A stretch of DNA of 64,000 nucleotides from Desulfovibrio porci. GTDB lineage: Bacteria > Desulfobacterota > Desulfovibrionia > Desulfovibrionales > Desulfovibrionaceae. The stretch lies in assembly GCF_009696265.1 (NCBI RefSeq), contig NZ_VUMH01000001.1, forward strand, positions 62,001 through 126,000, in the 5' to 3' direction. Made by a program: the position numbers and the translations under genes. Under the pieces are notes generated by a model. It did no database searches and had not been told where the DNA came from. It was given only the letters and a program-made list of their open reading frames with translations. This document shows, one piece after another, positions 1 through 9,391 of this stretch (position 1 is the stretch's first letter; each line of letters starts with the position of its first letter).

Positions 1-375
1 CGGGCCGACGGCCTGTTGCGCCAAGCCATGAACCTTGATCCGCGCGACTACATGGCCTCCTTTTTCTACGCCCGGATGCTGGATGAGACCGGACGTCAGG
101 CTCAGGCGGACAAATATTACGCGGAAGTGCTGCGTTACGTGCCGGAAGACGCCGAAGTGCATGAATCCTACGCCCGCTCGCTGGGCAAGGCGGGCAAAAC
201 GCTGGACGCCTACATCCATATGACCTACAGCGCCCTGTACTCCAACAACAAAAAGCAGACCGAGCGCTTTTTCAAGCAGGCCAAGGCCCTGGCCGACCGT
301 TCGCCGGACAGGCGGCGGTTCCAGCGCCTGGAAGCGGCCTACAAGGAACGCAAGGAAATCTGGGATAAAAACTGA
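1..375 (+). CDS. TPR-containing protein, C-terminal fragment (probably BepA-type M48 peptidase)
   Basis: The reading frame is open from the first base of the window, so only the last ~124 residues are seen. They consist of helical tetratricopeptide-like repeats ([18 protein letters not shown], then [20 protein letters not shown]) and a basic tail. Periplasmic M48 metallopeptidases of the BepA/YfgC type end in TPRs like these and often lie near hslV in this group, but the protease domain with its HExxH motif is outside the window, so the assignment is inference from context. The TGA stop shares a base with the hslV ATG, which suggests translational coupling. Confidence 0.6.
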   Translation, partial: RADGLLRQAMNLDPRDYMASFFYARMLDETGRQAQADKYYAEVLRYVPEDAEVHESYARSLGKAGKTLDAYIHMTYSALYSNNKKQTERFFKQAKALADRSPDRRRFQRLEAAYKERKEIWDKN

Positions 376-908
376 TGGACACCCACGCGACAACTATTCT
401 GGCGGTGAAAAAAGGCAACCATGTGGCCATGGCCGGGGACGGTCAGGTGACGCTGGGCCAGACCATGATTATGAAACACACGGCCCAGAAGGTGCGCCGC
501 CTGTATGAAGGGCGCATTCTGGCCGGTTTCGCCGGAGCCACGGCGGACGCCTTCACCCTTTTTGAACTGTTCGAGGCCAAGCTCAAGGAAGTGCGCGGCA
601 ACCTGCTGCGCGCCGCTGTGGAGATGACCAAGGAATGGCGCAAGGACAAGTATCTGCGCAAGCTGGAAGCCATGCTGCTGCTGGCGGACAGTGAACATCT
701 GCTGGTGGTTTCCGGCACGGGCGACGTCATTGAACCTGATGACGATGTGGCGGCCATCGGCAGCGGCGGCCCTTACGCCCTGGCGGCGGCCAGAGCGTTC
801 ATCCGGCACAGCGATCTCGACGCGGAAACCGTGGCCCGCGAGTCCATGCGTATCGCCTCGGAAATCTGCGTGTACACCAACGGTCATCTGACTGTGGAAA
901 CGCTATGA
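375..908 (+). CDS. hslV: ATP-dependent protease subunit HslV (ClpQ)
   Basis: Proteolytic core of the cytoplasmic HslUV (ClpYQ) protease; HslU supplies unfoldase activity but is not in this window. The 177-residue length fits the family. Family blocks are visible: [58 protein letters not shown] and the C-terminal [13 protein letters not shown]. HslV uses an N-terminal threonine as nucleophile. Here the TT pair is preceded by MDTHA rather than by Met alone, so a five-residue propeptide would have to be removed; no closer start codon exists. The start overlaps the upstream stop by one base and the 3' end overlaps ispE by four. Confidence 0.95.
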   Translation: MDTHATTILAVKKGNHVAMAGDGQVTLGQTMIMKHTAQKVRRLYEGRILAGFAGATADAFTLFELFEAKLKEVRGNLLRAAVEMTKEWRKDKYLRKLEAMLLLADSEHLLVVSGTGDVIEPDDDVAAIGSGGPYALAAARAFIRHSDLDAETVARESMRIASEICVYTNGHLTVETL

Positions 909-1807
909 TCCATCTCACGGCCGGTTGCAAGGTCAACCTGGGCCTGCATGTGGTCGGCGTGCGGGCCGACGGCTACCACGAGCTGGATTCGCTGTTTTAT
1001 CCTCTGCCGACCCCCTGCGACCACCTGGAGATCAGGGAAACCGGCAGGCAGGGCATCGTGCTCCGTTGCGATGAGCCGGGCGTAAACCCGGAGCACAACA
1101 CGCTGACCAGGGCTTATGCCGCTTTTGTCAAGGAGACGGGCGGCGCGCCCGGCATCGCGGTGCATTTGCGCAAGGGCATTCCGCTGGGCTCGGGTCTGGG
1201 CGGCGGCAGCAGCGATGCCGCCTCCCTGCTGCTCTGGCTCAACGAGCGCGCGGACCTGCCCCTGGACGCCGCCGGTCTGGCCCGCACGGCCTTGGCGGTG
1301 GGCGCGGACGCGCCTTTTTTTCTGTACAATCAGCCCTGCCGGGTACAAGGCATCGGCGAAATACTGACGCCCATGGACTATGATTTTTCCGGCCTCCGCC
1401 TGGTGCTGGTCTGTCCCGAAATCCATGTGGACACAGCTTGGGCCTTTGCCCGTTATGACGCCCTTTTCCCCCACGCGGACCGGACGGCGGCGCAAAACAG
1501 CTTGACAAAGAGCCCGTGCGAGGCTAATGGAACTTTTCTCTCTGGAGCAGGGAACGCGACATGGTCCGTGTGGGATATCCGCAACGATTTGGAAGCCGCG
1601 GTTTTTCCCCAGTATCCGCAACTGGCCGCCATCAAGGCGGATCTTTTGCGCCTTGGGGCCGACACGGCCTGCATGAGCGGCAGCGGTTCCAGCGTACTGG
1701 GCCTGTTCGACCGCGCGGCGGCGGCCAAAGCGGAAGACGCCGCAGCGGCCCTGCACGCGGAAAAGCGGCATGTCTACCTGCTTCCTCTGGGGAATACTGG
1801 GATGTAG
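905..1807 (+). CDS. ispE: 4-diphosphocytidyl-2-C-methyl-D-erythritol kinase
   Basis: GHMP-family kinase that phosphorylates CDP-methylerythritol in the MEP isoprenoid pathway (cytoplasmic). It starts with [25 protein letters not shown], where Lys and the NLGL block belong to the substrate site. The ATP-binding glycine-rich loop [16 protein letters not shown] is at about residues 97-112, and the C-terminal GHMP motif [12 protein letters not shown] is near residue 257. The 300-residue length is typical. ATGA overlap with hslV indicates coupling. The last codons and the TAG stop lie inside the downstream tRNA-Gln gene, so the terminal residues GNTGM are written partly in tRNA sequence. Confidence 0.95.
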   Translation: MIHLTAGCKVNLGLHVVGVRADGYHELDSLFYPLPTPCDHLEIRETGRQGIVLRCDEPGVNPEHNTLTRAYAAFVKETGGAPGIAVHLRKGIPLGSGLGGGSSDAASLLLWLNERADLPLDAAGLARTALAVGADAPFFLYNQPCRVQGIGEILTPMDYDFSGLRLVLVCPEIHVDTAWAFARYDALFPHADRTAAQNSLTKSPCEANGTFLSGAGNATWSVWDIRNDLEAAVFPQYPQLAAIKADLLRLGADTACMSGSGSSVLGLFDRAAAAKAEDAAAALHAEKRHVYLLPLGNTGM

Positions 1808-1872
1808 CCAAGTGGTAAGGCAACGGGTTTTGGCTCCGTCATTCGAAGGTTCGAACCCTTCCATCCCAGCCA
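1798..1872 (+). tRNA. tRNA-Gln (anticodon TTG)
   Basis: Full cloverleaf: acceptor stem TGGGATG pairs with CATCCCA at 1862-1868, followed by G and an encoded CCA. Anticodon stem ACGGG/TCCGT holds the loop TTTTGGC, giving anticodon TTG. The T-arm contains GGTTCGAACC. The first ten bases overlap the end of ispE on the same strand. Confidence 0.95.
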
Positions 1873-2067
1873 CACAGCACACACGACGGCGGCGACGCCG
1901 TTCGCGTTGACCGGGCCGGGCGGCCCTTTCCGCCCACGCTTCCAGGCGTCACTGGCGTTGTCAGCGGCGGGCGCGGCCTCTCCTTTCAGAGCGTCGACAT
2001 GTATCAACGGGCACTTCCAAGGCAAAACACGTTCATTGCCCGTGAACGCGTAAAGCAAGGCAGCCTC

Positions 2068-3015
2068 ATGTTCAGCGACCTGAAAATCGTCACAGGTTCT
2101 TCCAATCCAGATCTGGCCAAGGCCATTTGCGACCACTTGGGTTGTCAGCTCACGCCCACGCTGGCCACCACGTTCAGCGACGGTGAACTGCGTATCGAAA
2201 TCGGCGACAATGTGCGCGGGGACGACGTATTCGTCGTTCAGCCCACCTGTCCGCCCGCGGTCAACCGCAACCTGGTGCAGCTCTGTCTGATGCTGGACGC
2301 CCTTAAGCGGGCCAGCGCCGGGCGCATCACGGCGGTGATCCCCTATTACGCCTACGCCCGTCAGGACCGCAAGGTCAGCCCCCGCGCGCCCATCAGCGCC
2401 AAGCTGGTGGCGGACTTCATCAGCGTGGCCGGGGCCGAGCGCGTAGTGACCATCGACCTGCACGCCGGACAGATTCAGGGCTTTTTCGACTGCCCGGTGG
2501 ACAATCTTTTTGCCGTGCCGGTCATGCTGGACAGCCTGCGCCAGCTCAATGAAGACAAAATCGTCATCGTTTCGCCCGACGCCGGGGGGGTGGAACGGGC
2601 CAGAGCCTATGCCAAGCGGCTCAACGCCCCTCTGGCCATTGTGGACAAGCGCCGCGACCGGCCCAACCAGGCCCAGGCCATGCATGTCATCGGCGAAGTG
2701 GAAGGCCGGGTGGCCATTGTGGTGGACGACATGATCGACACCGCGGGAACCCTGTGCGCCGGAGCCGAAGTGCTGCTCAAGTACGGGGCCACGAAGATCG
2801 TGGCCTGCGCCACCCATCCGGTGCTCTCCGGTCCGGCCATCGACCGCATCAACGAAACCGAGGCCCTTTCCCAGGTCATCGTCACGGATACCATTCCGCT
2901 GGGCGACAAACTGGAGCGCTGCCCCAAGCTGAAGGTCACTTCCGTGGCCGCGCTGCTGGGCAAGACCATTCACAACATCCATACCGGCTCTTCGGTAAGC
3001 GTGTTGTTTGTATAA
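2068..3015 (+). CDS. prs: Ribose-phosphate pyrophosphokinase (PRPP synthetase)
   Basis: Makes phosphoribosyl pyrophosphate from ribose 5-phosphate and ATP for purine, pyrimidine, histidine and NAD synthesis. The start at MFSDLKIVTGSSN gives 315 residues, the usual size; an in-frame upstream start at 1999 would add 23 residues unlike the family. The ATP-site motif PYYAYARQDRK is at about residues 92-102, TIDLHAGQIQGFFD with its metal-binding His at about 128-141, and the PRPP-binding loop VVDDMIDTAGTL at about 218-229. It lies between tRNA-Gln and rplY, an order common in deltaproteobacteria. Confidence 0.96.
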   Translation: MFSDLKIVTGSSNPDLAKAICDHLGCQLTPTLATTFSDGELRIEIGDNVRGDDVFVVQPTCPPAVNRNLVQLCLMLDALKRASAGRITAVIPYYAYARQDRKVSPRAPISAKLVADFISVAGAERVVTIDLHAGQIQGFFDCPVDNLFAVPVMLDSLRQLNEDKIVIVSPDAGGVERARAYAKRLNAPLAIVDKRRDRPNQAQAMHVIGEVEGRVAIVVDDMIDTAGTLCAGAEVLLKYGATKIVACATHPVLSGPAIDRINETEALSQVIVTDTIPLGDKLERCPKLKVTSVAALLGKTIHNIHTGSSVSVLFV

Positions 3016-3123
3016 CCGGCGCGTGCCGGACAAAAAACGTGAATACGTCCCGCAAGGGAATGGCAAGAACCCCATACGAACTTTTTCCGCACGTTTCAGG
3101 CGGCGGCCAGCAAGGAGAGGATC

Positions 3124-3741
3124 ATGAGTATTGAAAAAACGTTGAGCGTGCAGAAACGCGAAAATTGCGGCAAGGGTCCCAGCGGCCGCCTGCGTTCCCA
3201 GGATCTGATCCCCGGCGTGTTCTACACGGCCCAGGGCGAAAACATCATCGTGCAGGCCCCGACCCTGCCTCTGGAAAAGATCTATGGGGAAGTGGGCCAC
3301 ACCACCGTGTTCAACCTCGAGATCGACGAAAACGGCCAGAAGAGCACGCATCCCGTGCTGATCTGGCAGGTGCAGCGCCACCCTTACAAGAAGTGCTTCA
3401 CCCACATCGACTTCTACGGTGTGGATCTGAACAAGGAAGTCAAGGTTGACGTGCCTCTGGAATTCGTGGGCGTTTCGCGCGGCGTGAAGCTGGGCGGCGT
3501 GCTGGAAACCTACCGCGAAAGCGTGCGTCTGAGCAGCAAGCCGCTGGAAATGCCCCAGAAGATCACCGTCGACGTGTCCGATATGGACATCAACGACACC
3601 ATCAGCGTGGCTGACCTTCAGTTGCCCGCCAATGTGAGCGCCGTGTACGATCATAACTTCGCTGTGGTCAGCGTGCTGACCAAGACCAAGGAAGACGAGG
3701 AAAGCGGCGAGGAAGGCGCGGCTCCGGCGGCTGCGGAATAA
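3124..3741 (+). CDS. rplY: 50S ribosomal protein L25/general stress protein Ctc
   Basis: Binds 5S rRNA in the large ribosomal subunit. At 205 residues it is the long (Ctc/TL5) form with the N-terminal L25 beta-barrel (about residues 5-95, with RENCGKGPSGRLRSQDLIPGVFY) and a C-terminal beta domain (about 100-185), ending in a short acidic/alanine-rich tail. The start is preceded by AAGGAGAGGATC. It follows prs by ~110 bases, the common prs-rplY-pth association, here with one hydrolase gene inserted before pth. A terminator follows. Confidence 0.95.
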   Translation: MSIEKTLSVQKRENCGKGPSGRLRSQDLIPGVFYTAQGENIIVQAPTLPLEKIYGEVGHTTVFNLEIDENGQKSTHPVLIWQVQRHPYKKCFTHIDFYGVDLNKEVKVDVPLEFVGVSRGVKLGGVLETYRESVRLSSKPLEMPQKITVDVSDMDINDTISVADLQLPANVSAVYDHNFAVVSVLTKTKEDEESGEEGAAPAAAE

Positions 3742-3763
3742 GCCCCTTTTTCCGCTTTTTTTT

Positions 3764-3797
3764 CAGGCCGGTCCTCTGGGGCCGGCCTCATTTTTAT
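3764..3797 (+). terminator. Rho-independent terminator after rplY
   Basis: AGGCCGG and GGCCGGCCT form a GC-rich hairpin with an ~8-base loop, followed by CATTTTT. It separates rplY from the hydrolase gene. Confidence 0.75.
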
Positions 3798-3842
3798 CAG
3801 GAGGAAAGCCGCGCGAACGCCGCGCCCGCCCGAGCGAAGCCC

Positions 3843-4736
3843 ATGCCCAGATATCCGGTTCAATATCACACCCTGCGTGGCGGCCGCCACGGCCTGATTC
3901 TCGAGCTCTGGCCCAATGCCGGCGCCGGAACCATGTTGTTTTACCCCGGCACCATGCTCTCGCCCTGGCAATACCGTCCTCTGCTGGCCGCCCTGCGTGA
4001 AGCCGGATTCGCCGTGGCCGCCCTGCACCTGACCGGGCACGGGCTCAACCCGCATAGCGTGGGCTTCACCTTTGACGATCTGCTGCGTGACGGACTGGAG
4101 GCCGAGCGCTGGCTGCACGACGCGGGTCTGGGGCCGCTGGCGGTCTGCGGGCACAGCCAGGGCGGCATCCTGACGCTGGCCCATGCCGCGTCATCACGGC
4201 ACCTGGCGGCGGCCTTTCCCATCTGCGGCATTTTGCCCCAACAGAGCGAGGCCATTGCCCTGACTCTTTTCCGCCCGCTGGCCGCGCGGCGACAGAAGCT
4301 GATGGCCGTCATCAACGCTCTGGCCCGGCGTATGCCGCGCCTGCCCCTGCCCGTACCGGCCTACCTTTCCCTGCGGCGGATCAGCGCCGGTGCGCGCCAC
4401 ATCCGCGCCAACCGCCGCAAAAGCCGTTCGACCTATCCGCTGGCATTTCTGGCCAGCCTGTTCAATGCCCGCCTTTCGCCGCGCCTGCATTGCCCGCTCT
4501 ACTTTTTTAATGCGTGGGACGACGCCCTGTTCACGCCCGCGCTGGTCCAATCCACCTTCGACCTGCTGCGCGCCCCGCGAAAACGGCTGATCTGGCTGCC
4601 CGGCGGCGGCCATCTGGCGGCCATGAACCCGCCCGCCTGCCGTTATCTGGCCCGCACGGCGGCGGCGGCCTGCGCGGGTCTGGGGCTGCCCCTAAGGCTG
4701 GAATCCCCGGATGCGCCCAGCCCGGATTCGCTTTGA
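3843..4736 (+). CDS. Alpha/beta-fold hydrolase, function unknown
   Basis: 297-residue serine hydrolase of the alpha/beta fold. The nucleophile elbow GHSQGG is at about residues 103-108, and an oxyanion-type region LFYPGTMLSPWQYRPLLAAL lies near the N-terminus. A candidate acid is in YFFNAWDDALFTP (about 219-231) and the likely catalytic His is in LPGGGHLAAMNP near residue 260. No signal peptide is seen, so it is probably cytoplasmic. A basic stretch (ARHIRANRRKSRS) sits in the cap region. It has its own gap after the rplY terminator and precedes pth by ~77 bases. The substrate cannot be deduced from sequence. Confidence 0.75.
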   Translation: MPRYPVQYHTLRGGRHGLILELWPNAGAGTMLFYPGTMLSPWQYRPLLAALREAGFAVAALHLTGHGLNPHSVGFTFDDLLRDGLEAERWLHDAGLGPLAVCGHSQGGILTLAHAASSRHLAAAFPICGILPQQSEAIALTLFRPLAARRQKLMAVINALARRMPRLPLPVPAYLSLRRISAGARHIRANRRKSRSTYPLAFLASLFNARLSPRLHCPLYFFNAWDDALFTPALVQSTFDLLRAPRKRLIWLPGGGHLAAMNPPACRYLARTAAAACAGLGLPLRLESPDAPSPDSL

Positions 4737-4813
4737 AATATTATACTTTTCAAAGTTGGAATGCCTGACGGCAGTCTCATTTCCCACGCGTCTTCAACCC
4801 GTAAGGATCGCTC

Positions 4814-5467
4814 ATGGAATATACAGGCGTACTGGTGGGCCTCGGCAATCCCGGCCCGCGCTATGACGGCACCCGGCATAATTGCGGCTTCGCCCTGGTT
4901 TCCGCCTTGCTGGAGCTGGCGGAAAAAGAAGGAGATCTCAACGCCCTCAACGGCGGCAAATTCTCCTGTGAACTCTGGCGGGTCCGTCTTCCGCAACTGG
5001 GCGGAACCTGGCTGGCGGCCAAGCCCCAGACATTTATGAATCTCAGCGGCCAGTGCGTGCAGCCCCTGCTGGCCTGGCACAAACTCAAACCCGAGCAGTT
5101 GGTGGTGGCCCATGATGAACTGGACATTCCGGCCGGAGAGCTGCGCTTCAAGCGCGGCGGCGGCAATGCCGGACACAACGGCCTCAAATCCATCACCGAG
5201 TTGCTGGGTACGCCCGATTTTTACCGTCTGCGCCTGGGCATAGGGCGACCGCCCCACAAAGGCGACGTCACCAACTGGGTTCTGGGACGGCCTGACGCGG
5301 AGGACGCCGGGAAGTTGCGCGCCTCCCTGCCCATGGCTCTGGACACGCTCTTTGCCTTTGCGGACAAGGGCCTGGAGGCCGCCGTGCGCATGGCGCGTAA
5401 GGCCGACGCGCCCAAACCGCCTAAAACCGGAACAAAAGCCGCGGATACGGACATGCCGAACGGATAA
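4814..5467 (+). CDS. pth: Peptidyl-tRNA hydrolase
   Basis: Releases tRNA from prematurely dissociated peptidyl-tRNA. Family blocks are present: VGLGNPGPRYDGTRHNCGF (with catalytic His at about residue 22), KPQTFMNLSGQCV, VAHDELDIPAGELRFKRGGGNAGHNGLKSI and YRLRLGIGRPP. The 217-residue length is slightly above the usual ~190 because of a Lys/Ala/Pro-rich tail after residue ~190. The start follows AAGGATCGCTC. Its position downstream of prs and rplY is typical. Confidence 0.95.
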   Translation: MEYTGVLVGLGNPGPRYDGTRHNCGFALVSALLELAEKEGDLNALNGGKFSCELWRVRLPQLGGTWLAAKPQTFMNLSGQCVQPLLAWHKLKPEQLVVAHDELDIPAGELRFKRGGGNAGHNGLKSITELLGTPDFYRLRLGIGRPPHKGDVTNWVLGRPDAEDAGKLRASLPMALDTLFAFADKGLEAAVRMARKADAPKPPKTGTKAADTDMPNG

Positions 5468-5741
5468 AATTTCTTTCTCTCTGGACAGCCGTTCGCAGAT
5501 GGAGTATCAGTTTTGGAGAGTGGATACGTATATCCATGCCTCTTCAAGCGTAATTTGTTCTCCTTCCTGCCCTTTTCCGCGGGAAACAGGGGCACGCCGG
5601 GCGTAGTCGGCATAGTGCCCGAGACGGGCGGATATTTGCCGGAAAATCGCGTTTCCGCGAATGTTTCGTCTGCTTGCGAGGCCTTCGTAACACACTGAGA
5701 ACTCTGCGGAGCGGCGTCCCCTTGCGGCGCGTGGTGAAAGA

Positions 5742-6257
5742 ATGTTCACACCGGACGATCTCGTGGTTTATCCGGCCCAGGGCGTGGGCAAAATAGAGCG
5801 CATCGACCGACAGAATATCGGCGGCATCGCGTGCGAGTTCTATATTGTCCGCATCCGCGCCAATAACATCACGCTGATGGTTCCGGTGAATAATGCCGTC
5901 AATGTGGGCCTGCGCACTCTCACGCCCAAAGATGAAGCCCAGCGCATTCTGCAAACCTTGCGCGGCGACACGGATACGCCGGTCTATACCGGACAGAACT
6001 GGAACCGGCGCTTCCGCGAATATTCCGAACGTCTCAAAAGCCCGGAACTCGCCGTGGTTACGGAAGTTTTGCGCGAATTGCTGCTCATCGGGCGCGGCAA
6101 GGAACTCTCTTTCGGTGAACGCCGCCTGCAGGAGCAGGCCATGGGCCTGGTCACCGGCGAACTGGCGGAAGTGCTGGAACTGTCGGAAGATTCCCTGCGC
6201 GGAGAGCTGCTCGAACGTTACGCTCCGCCGCCGCAGGTCGAAGCCGTGAATAACTGA
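5742..6257 (+). CDS. CarD-like/RNA polymerase-interacting transcriptional regulator
   Basis: 171 residues with an N-terminal CarD/TRCF-type RNA polymerase interaction domain (about residues 1-60: MFTPDDLVVYPAQGVGKIERIDRQNIGG, then FYIVRIRANNITLMVPVNNAVNVGLR) and a helical C-terminal domain (about 75-165). This is the CdnL-type architecture: the N-terminal fold contacts the beta subunit and the helical part contacts promoter DNA to stabilise open complexes. It lies upstream of rho, so two general transcription factors are neighbours. The 270-base spaces on both sides hold no other gene. Confidence 0.85.
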   Translation: MFTPDDLVVYPAQGVGKIERIDRQNIGGIACEFYIVRIRANNITLMVPVNNAVNVGLRTLTPKDEAQRILQTLRGDTDTPVYTGQNWNRRFREYSERLKSPELAVVTEVLRELLLIGRGKELSFGERRLQEQAMGLVTGELAEVLELSEDSLRGELLERYAPPPQVEAVNN

Positions 6258-6482
6258 GGAACGGCCGGGCAAATCAGCCTTGAAAACCCCGCGTTTTCTT
6301 CGTCCTTCAGCTGGAAAGCGCGGTTTCGGCATATTGCGCGCCGCGTCGGCGGCACGAAGGCTGTTGCGCTTCATTCGGCATATCTATATTTTTTTCTTGC
6401 CATCAGCGCCAAGATACGCTAATCGCATTGACGCACATCTTTTTTGTTCCCTTATCATTCGCCTGCCGCACTACAATGCCGT

Positions 6483-6511
6483 TTGACATTGTAAATGTTT
6501 TTTCATGTAGT
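6483..6511 (+). promoter_or_regulatory. Predicted sigma-70 promoter of rho
   Basis: TTGACA (6483-6488), a 17-base spacer and TGTAGT (6506-6511). Expected transcription start is near 6518, which excludes the in-frame upstream codon at 6495 as the rho start. Confidence 0.6.
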
Positions 6512-6533
6512 TTCTTCAAAAAATCGGACCGTT

Positions 6534-7829
6534 ATGCGTAAAAAGAAAACGACCCCCACACTGTTGACCGACAGCGCCATGAGTCTTACGGATTTGAAAA
6601 CCCGCAGCATGCAGGAACTCATGGAGCTGGCCGAGCAGTTTGAGATTGAGAATGCGAGTTCCATGCGTAAACAGGAGCTCATTTTCGCACTGCTCTCGAC
6701 CTGCGCTTCGCAAAACGGCGCCATTTGCGGCGACGGCGTGCTGGAAATATTGCCCGACGGCTTCGGTTTTCTGCGCTCGCCGTTGTGCAGCTACATGCCG
6801 GGGCCGGACGACATCTATGTCTCTCCATCCCAGATCCGCCGTTTTTCGTTGCGCAAGGGGGATATCGTTTCCGGCCAGATCAGGCCGCCCAAGGAGGGGG
6901 AGCGCTACTTCGCCCTGCTCAAGGTGACCGAAATAGGCTTTGAACCGCCGGAACACGCCAAAAATCTCGTTCTTTTCGACAACCTCACCCCCATCTATCC
7001 CGATCATCAGCTCGTCATGGAAAATGGCGAGAAAAATCTCTCCAACCGGGTCATCGACCTCATGGCCCCCATCGGGCGCGGCCAGCGCGGCCTTATCGTG
7101 GCCCCCCCGCGCACCGGCAAAACCATCCTGCTTCAGTCGCTGGCCAACGCCATCAACGCCAACAATCCCGAAGTCTATCTCATCGTGCTGCTCATTGACG
7201 AGCGGCCGGAAGAAGTCACGGACATGGAACGCACGGTCAAAAAGGCGGAAGTCATCAGTTCCACCTTTGACGAGCCGCCGCAGCGCCATGTGCAGGTCTG
7301 CGAAATGGTGCTGGAAAAGGCCAAACGCCTGGTGGAGCGCAAGCGCGACGTGGTCATCCTGCTGGACTCCATCACCCGTCTGGGCCGGGCCTACAATGCG
7401 GTGACGCCTTCATCGGGCCGGGTGCTTTCCGGCGGTCTGGACGCCAACGCCCTGCAACGGCCCAAGCGCTTTTTCGGCGCGGCCCGCAATATTGAGGAAG
7501 GCGGCAGCCTGACCATCATCGCCACGGCCCTTATCGACACGGGTTCGCGCATGGACGAGGTGATCTTTGAGGAATTCAAAGGCACCGGCAACATGGAAAT
7601 CTATCTGGACCGCCATCTTTCGGAAAAACGCGTCTTCCCGGCCATCGACATCAACCGCACGGGCACCCGCAAGGAAGATCTGCTGCTGGCTGACGACGTG
7701 CTCAACCGCGTCTGGATTTTGCGCAAGATTCTGGCCCCCATGTCGTCCATCGACAGTATGGAATTCCTGCTGGACAAGATGCGCGCCACCAAGTCCAACA
7801 AGGACTTTATGAACGCCATGGGCAAGTAA
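6534..7829 (+). CDS. rho: Transcription termination factor Rho
   Basis: Hexameric RNA-dependent ATPase that terminates transcription. Domains: N-terminal Rho_N helical bundle (about residues 16-60), cold-shock-like RNA-binding domain (about 64-140: [32 protein letters not shown]) and RecA-type ATPase with Walker A APPRTGKT at about 190-197. ATPase and secondary RNA-site blocks follow ([48 protein letters not shown]). The first ATG after the predicted transcription start is used (431 residues); an ATG at 6579 would give [10 protein letters not shown], closer to the E. coli N-terminus, and cannot be excluded. Confidence 0.95.
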   Translation: MRKKKTTPTLLTDSAMSLTDLKTRSMQELMELAEQFEIENASSMRKQELIFALLSTCASQNGAICGDGVLEILPDGFGFLRSPLCSYMPGPDDIYVSPSQIRRFSLRKGDIVSGQIRPPKEGERYFALLKVTEIGFEPPEHAKNLVLFDNLTPIYPDHQLVMENGEKNLSNRVIDLMAPIGRGQRGLIVAPPRTGKTILLQSLANAINANNPEVYLIVLLIDERPEEVTDMERTVKKAEVISSTFDEPPQRHVQVCEMVLEKAKRLVERKRDVVILLDSITRLGRAYNAVTPSSGRVLSGGLDANALQRPKRFFGAARNIEEGGSLTIIATALIDTGSRMDEVIFEEFKGTGNMEIYLDRHLSEKRVFPAIDINRTGTRKEDLLLADDVLNRVWILRKILAPMSSIDSMEFLLDKMRATKSNKDFMNAMGK

Positions 7830-7851
7830 GCCCTTTTCCCGCCGGAACAAA

Positions 7852-7887
7852 AAAGCCTTTCCCCACGCCTGGAGAAAGGCTTTTTTT
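7852..7887 (+). terminator. Rho-independent terminator of rho
   Basis: AAAGCCTTTC and GAAAGGCTTT form a hairpin followed by a run of T. A clear intrinsic terminator 20 bases after the rho stop. Confidence 0.9.
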
Positions 7888-7983
7888 ATGGCGCGCCCAA
7901 GCCGGAGACATATGGACATGCGGGAACAGAACACAACAGCTTTTGCGCCATTGCCCTAGCCGCATACGGCGGACAAGGCCACC

Positions 7984-8751
7984 TTGCGCATCGTGGCCGC
8001 CGGTTCCGGCAATCCCGCCAGATCCGCCAGTCTGGCACGCTTTCTGGCAGCTGCCTTTTTGTTCCTGGCGCTGCTGCTCCTGCTGATTGGTCTGGCGAAA
8101 CGGCATGAGGCGGCCCTGGCCGGGGCGGGCGGTCTTCTGCTTGCCGGGCTGTCCCTGCTTGCTATCGGCCGTTTCAACGTACGCCCCGTCGTTTTGCTGA
8201 ACCGGGAGAAAAAGGAAATCCTGCTTTCCCGGCGTCGGCTGGGACGACTGCAATTTCACGCAGTTCCCGTGGACCGGATTGAGCTGTCTGTTGAACAGCA
8301 TGCCTCGTTCTGCCGCCTGCATATTGTTCCCCGCCATGAGAACGGCGCAAACGAAGGCCGTGGCCGGAGCACTCAGGATAAACAATGGCGGAGCGGCATG
8401 ACGCTGGCCTGCCGTGCCAATGGTGAACATCTGCCCGCCCTGCTGCGGGATTGGCTGGACTACGGCTTGGCCTTGGATGTCGACGATAGCGGCGATGCGG
8501 AAGAGTACGCGGCGGCTCTTGACGGCATGAGACTTCCCCCGGAAGTGGAAGCCTGGGCGCGACCCGGCTCCCCCGGTAAGTGGAGCTCGAAAAATACCGA
8601 AGCAGAAGGAACCGCGAACCGTCCCGCGTCCCGCTCCGGCTCCGGTCCCGCTCTCAAATCCGAACCGGATGAAGCTTTGGCCCGCCGTCCGGAAATCCAC
8701 AGGGCGGGCGATCTGCGGGATGCCACACGCGGACGCGACAAACGCGGCTAG
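7984..8751 (+). CDS. Hypothetical membrane-anchored protein
   Basis: 255 residues, unrecognised. Two adjacent hydrophobic segments at about residues 16-38 and 43-62 form a membrane hairpin, followed by RFNVRPVVLLNREKKEILLSRRRLG, which resembles the start of a small beta domain of the kind found in bacterial PH-like or DUF-type membrane proteins. The last ~80 residues are low-complexity and Pro/Ser/Arg-rich. The start codon is uncertain: an in-frame stop lies 27 bases upstream, and only TTG (used here) or GTG codons are available before the first membrane segment. Confidence 0.5.
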   Translation: MRIVAAGSGNPARSASLARFLAAAFLFLALLLLLIGLAKRHEAALAGAGGLLLAGLSLLAIGRFNVRPVVLLNREKKEILLSRRRLGRLQFHAVPVDRIELSVEQHASFCRLHIVPRHENGANEGRGRSTQDKQWRSGMTLACRANGEHLPALLRDWLDYGLALDVDDSGDAEEYAAALDGMRLPPEVEAWARPGSPGKWSSKNTEAEGTANRPASRSGSGPALKSEPDEALARRPEIHRAGDLRDATRGRDKRG

Positions 8752-8814
8752 GGTGTGTTACGGCAAAGCCCCAATCACACGTCCACCGATACCCGCACCG
8801 ACAGAACCGACAGG

Positions 8815-8857
8815 TAAAAAAATGCCGGTTGTCCTGTAACGACAAGACAACCGGCAC
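8815..8857 (-). terminator. Rho-independent terminator of tpx
   Basis: Read on the minus strand, TGCCGGTTGTC and GACAACCGGCA form an 11-bp stem followed by seven T. It lies ~30 bases beyond the tpx stop. Confidence 0.9.
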
Positions 8858-8887
8858 TTGGCCAGACCCTGTAAAATAGCGCTACAT

Positions 8888-9391
8888 CTAAACCAGTTTC
8901 TTCACCGCCGCCAGAGCCGCGTCGTAGTCGGGTTCGTTGGTCACTTCAGGCACAAGCTGGCTGTAGGCCAGCGTGCCGTCAGGGGCCACCACGAAGATGG
9001 CGCGGGCCAGCAGGCGAAGTTCCTGGATCAGCACACCGTAATTTTTGCCGAAGCTTGTATCCTTGTAGTCGGACAGGGTTTCCACAGACTTGACCCCGGC
9101 TGCGCCGCACCAGCGGGCCTGGGCAAAAGGCAGATCGCAGCTCACCGCCACAATGCGCACCTTGTCGGACAGTCCGGCGGCTTCGGTGTTGAAGCGGCGC
9201 ACTTCCAGATCGCAGACGGGCGTGTCCAGCGAGGGCACACTGACCAGCACCAGCACTTTACCGGCGTAATCCTTGAGACCGCGCGGGCTCAGATCGTTGG
9301 CGGCCAGAATGAAATCCGGGGCTTTCCGGCCCTGAACGGGCAGTTCGCCCTCAAGATGCAGGGTATTGCCCTGAAAGGTAACCGTATTCAT
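8888..9391 (-). CDS. tpx: Thiol peroxidase, 2-Cys atypical peroxiredoxin
   Basis: Reduces hydrogen peroxide and organic hydroperoxides using thioredoxin. The start MNTVTFQGNTLHLEGELP is preceded by AAGGAG at good spacing and gives 167 residues, the family size. Peroxidatic Cys lies in SVPSLDTPVCDLEVRRFN and the resolving Cys in CDLPFAQARWCGAAGV, as in atypical 2-Cys Tpx enzymes. It has its own terminator and probably its own promoter in the AT-rich stretch at 9400-9480. In an anaerobic sulfate reducer it would serve oxidative-stress defence. Confidence 0.95.
   Translation of the reverse strand: MNTVTFQGNTLHLEGELPVQGRKAPDFILAANDLSPRGLKDYAGKVLVLVSVPSLDTPVCDLEVRRFNTEAAGLSDKVRIVAVSCDLPFAQARWCGAAGVKSVETLSDYKDTSFGKNYGVLIQELRLLARAIFVVAPDGTLAYSQLVPEVTNEPDYDAALAAVKKLV

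Noticed and set aside
1774..3654. Very long antisense open frame opposite prs and rplY (and similar ones such as 26635-27945 and 15409-17142)
   Set aside because: High GC produces long antisense frames opposite real genes; translations are Gly/His/Arg/Gln-rich with no domain.
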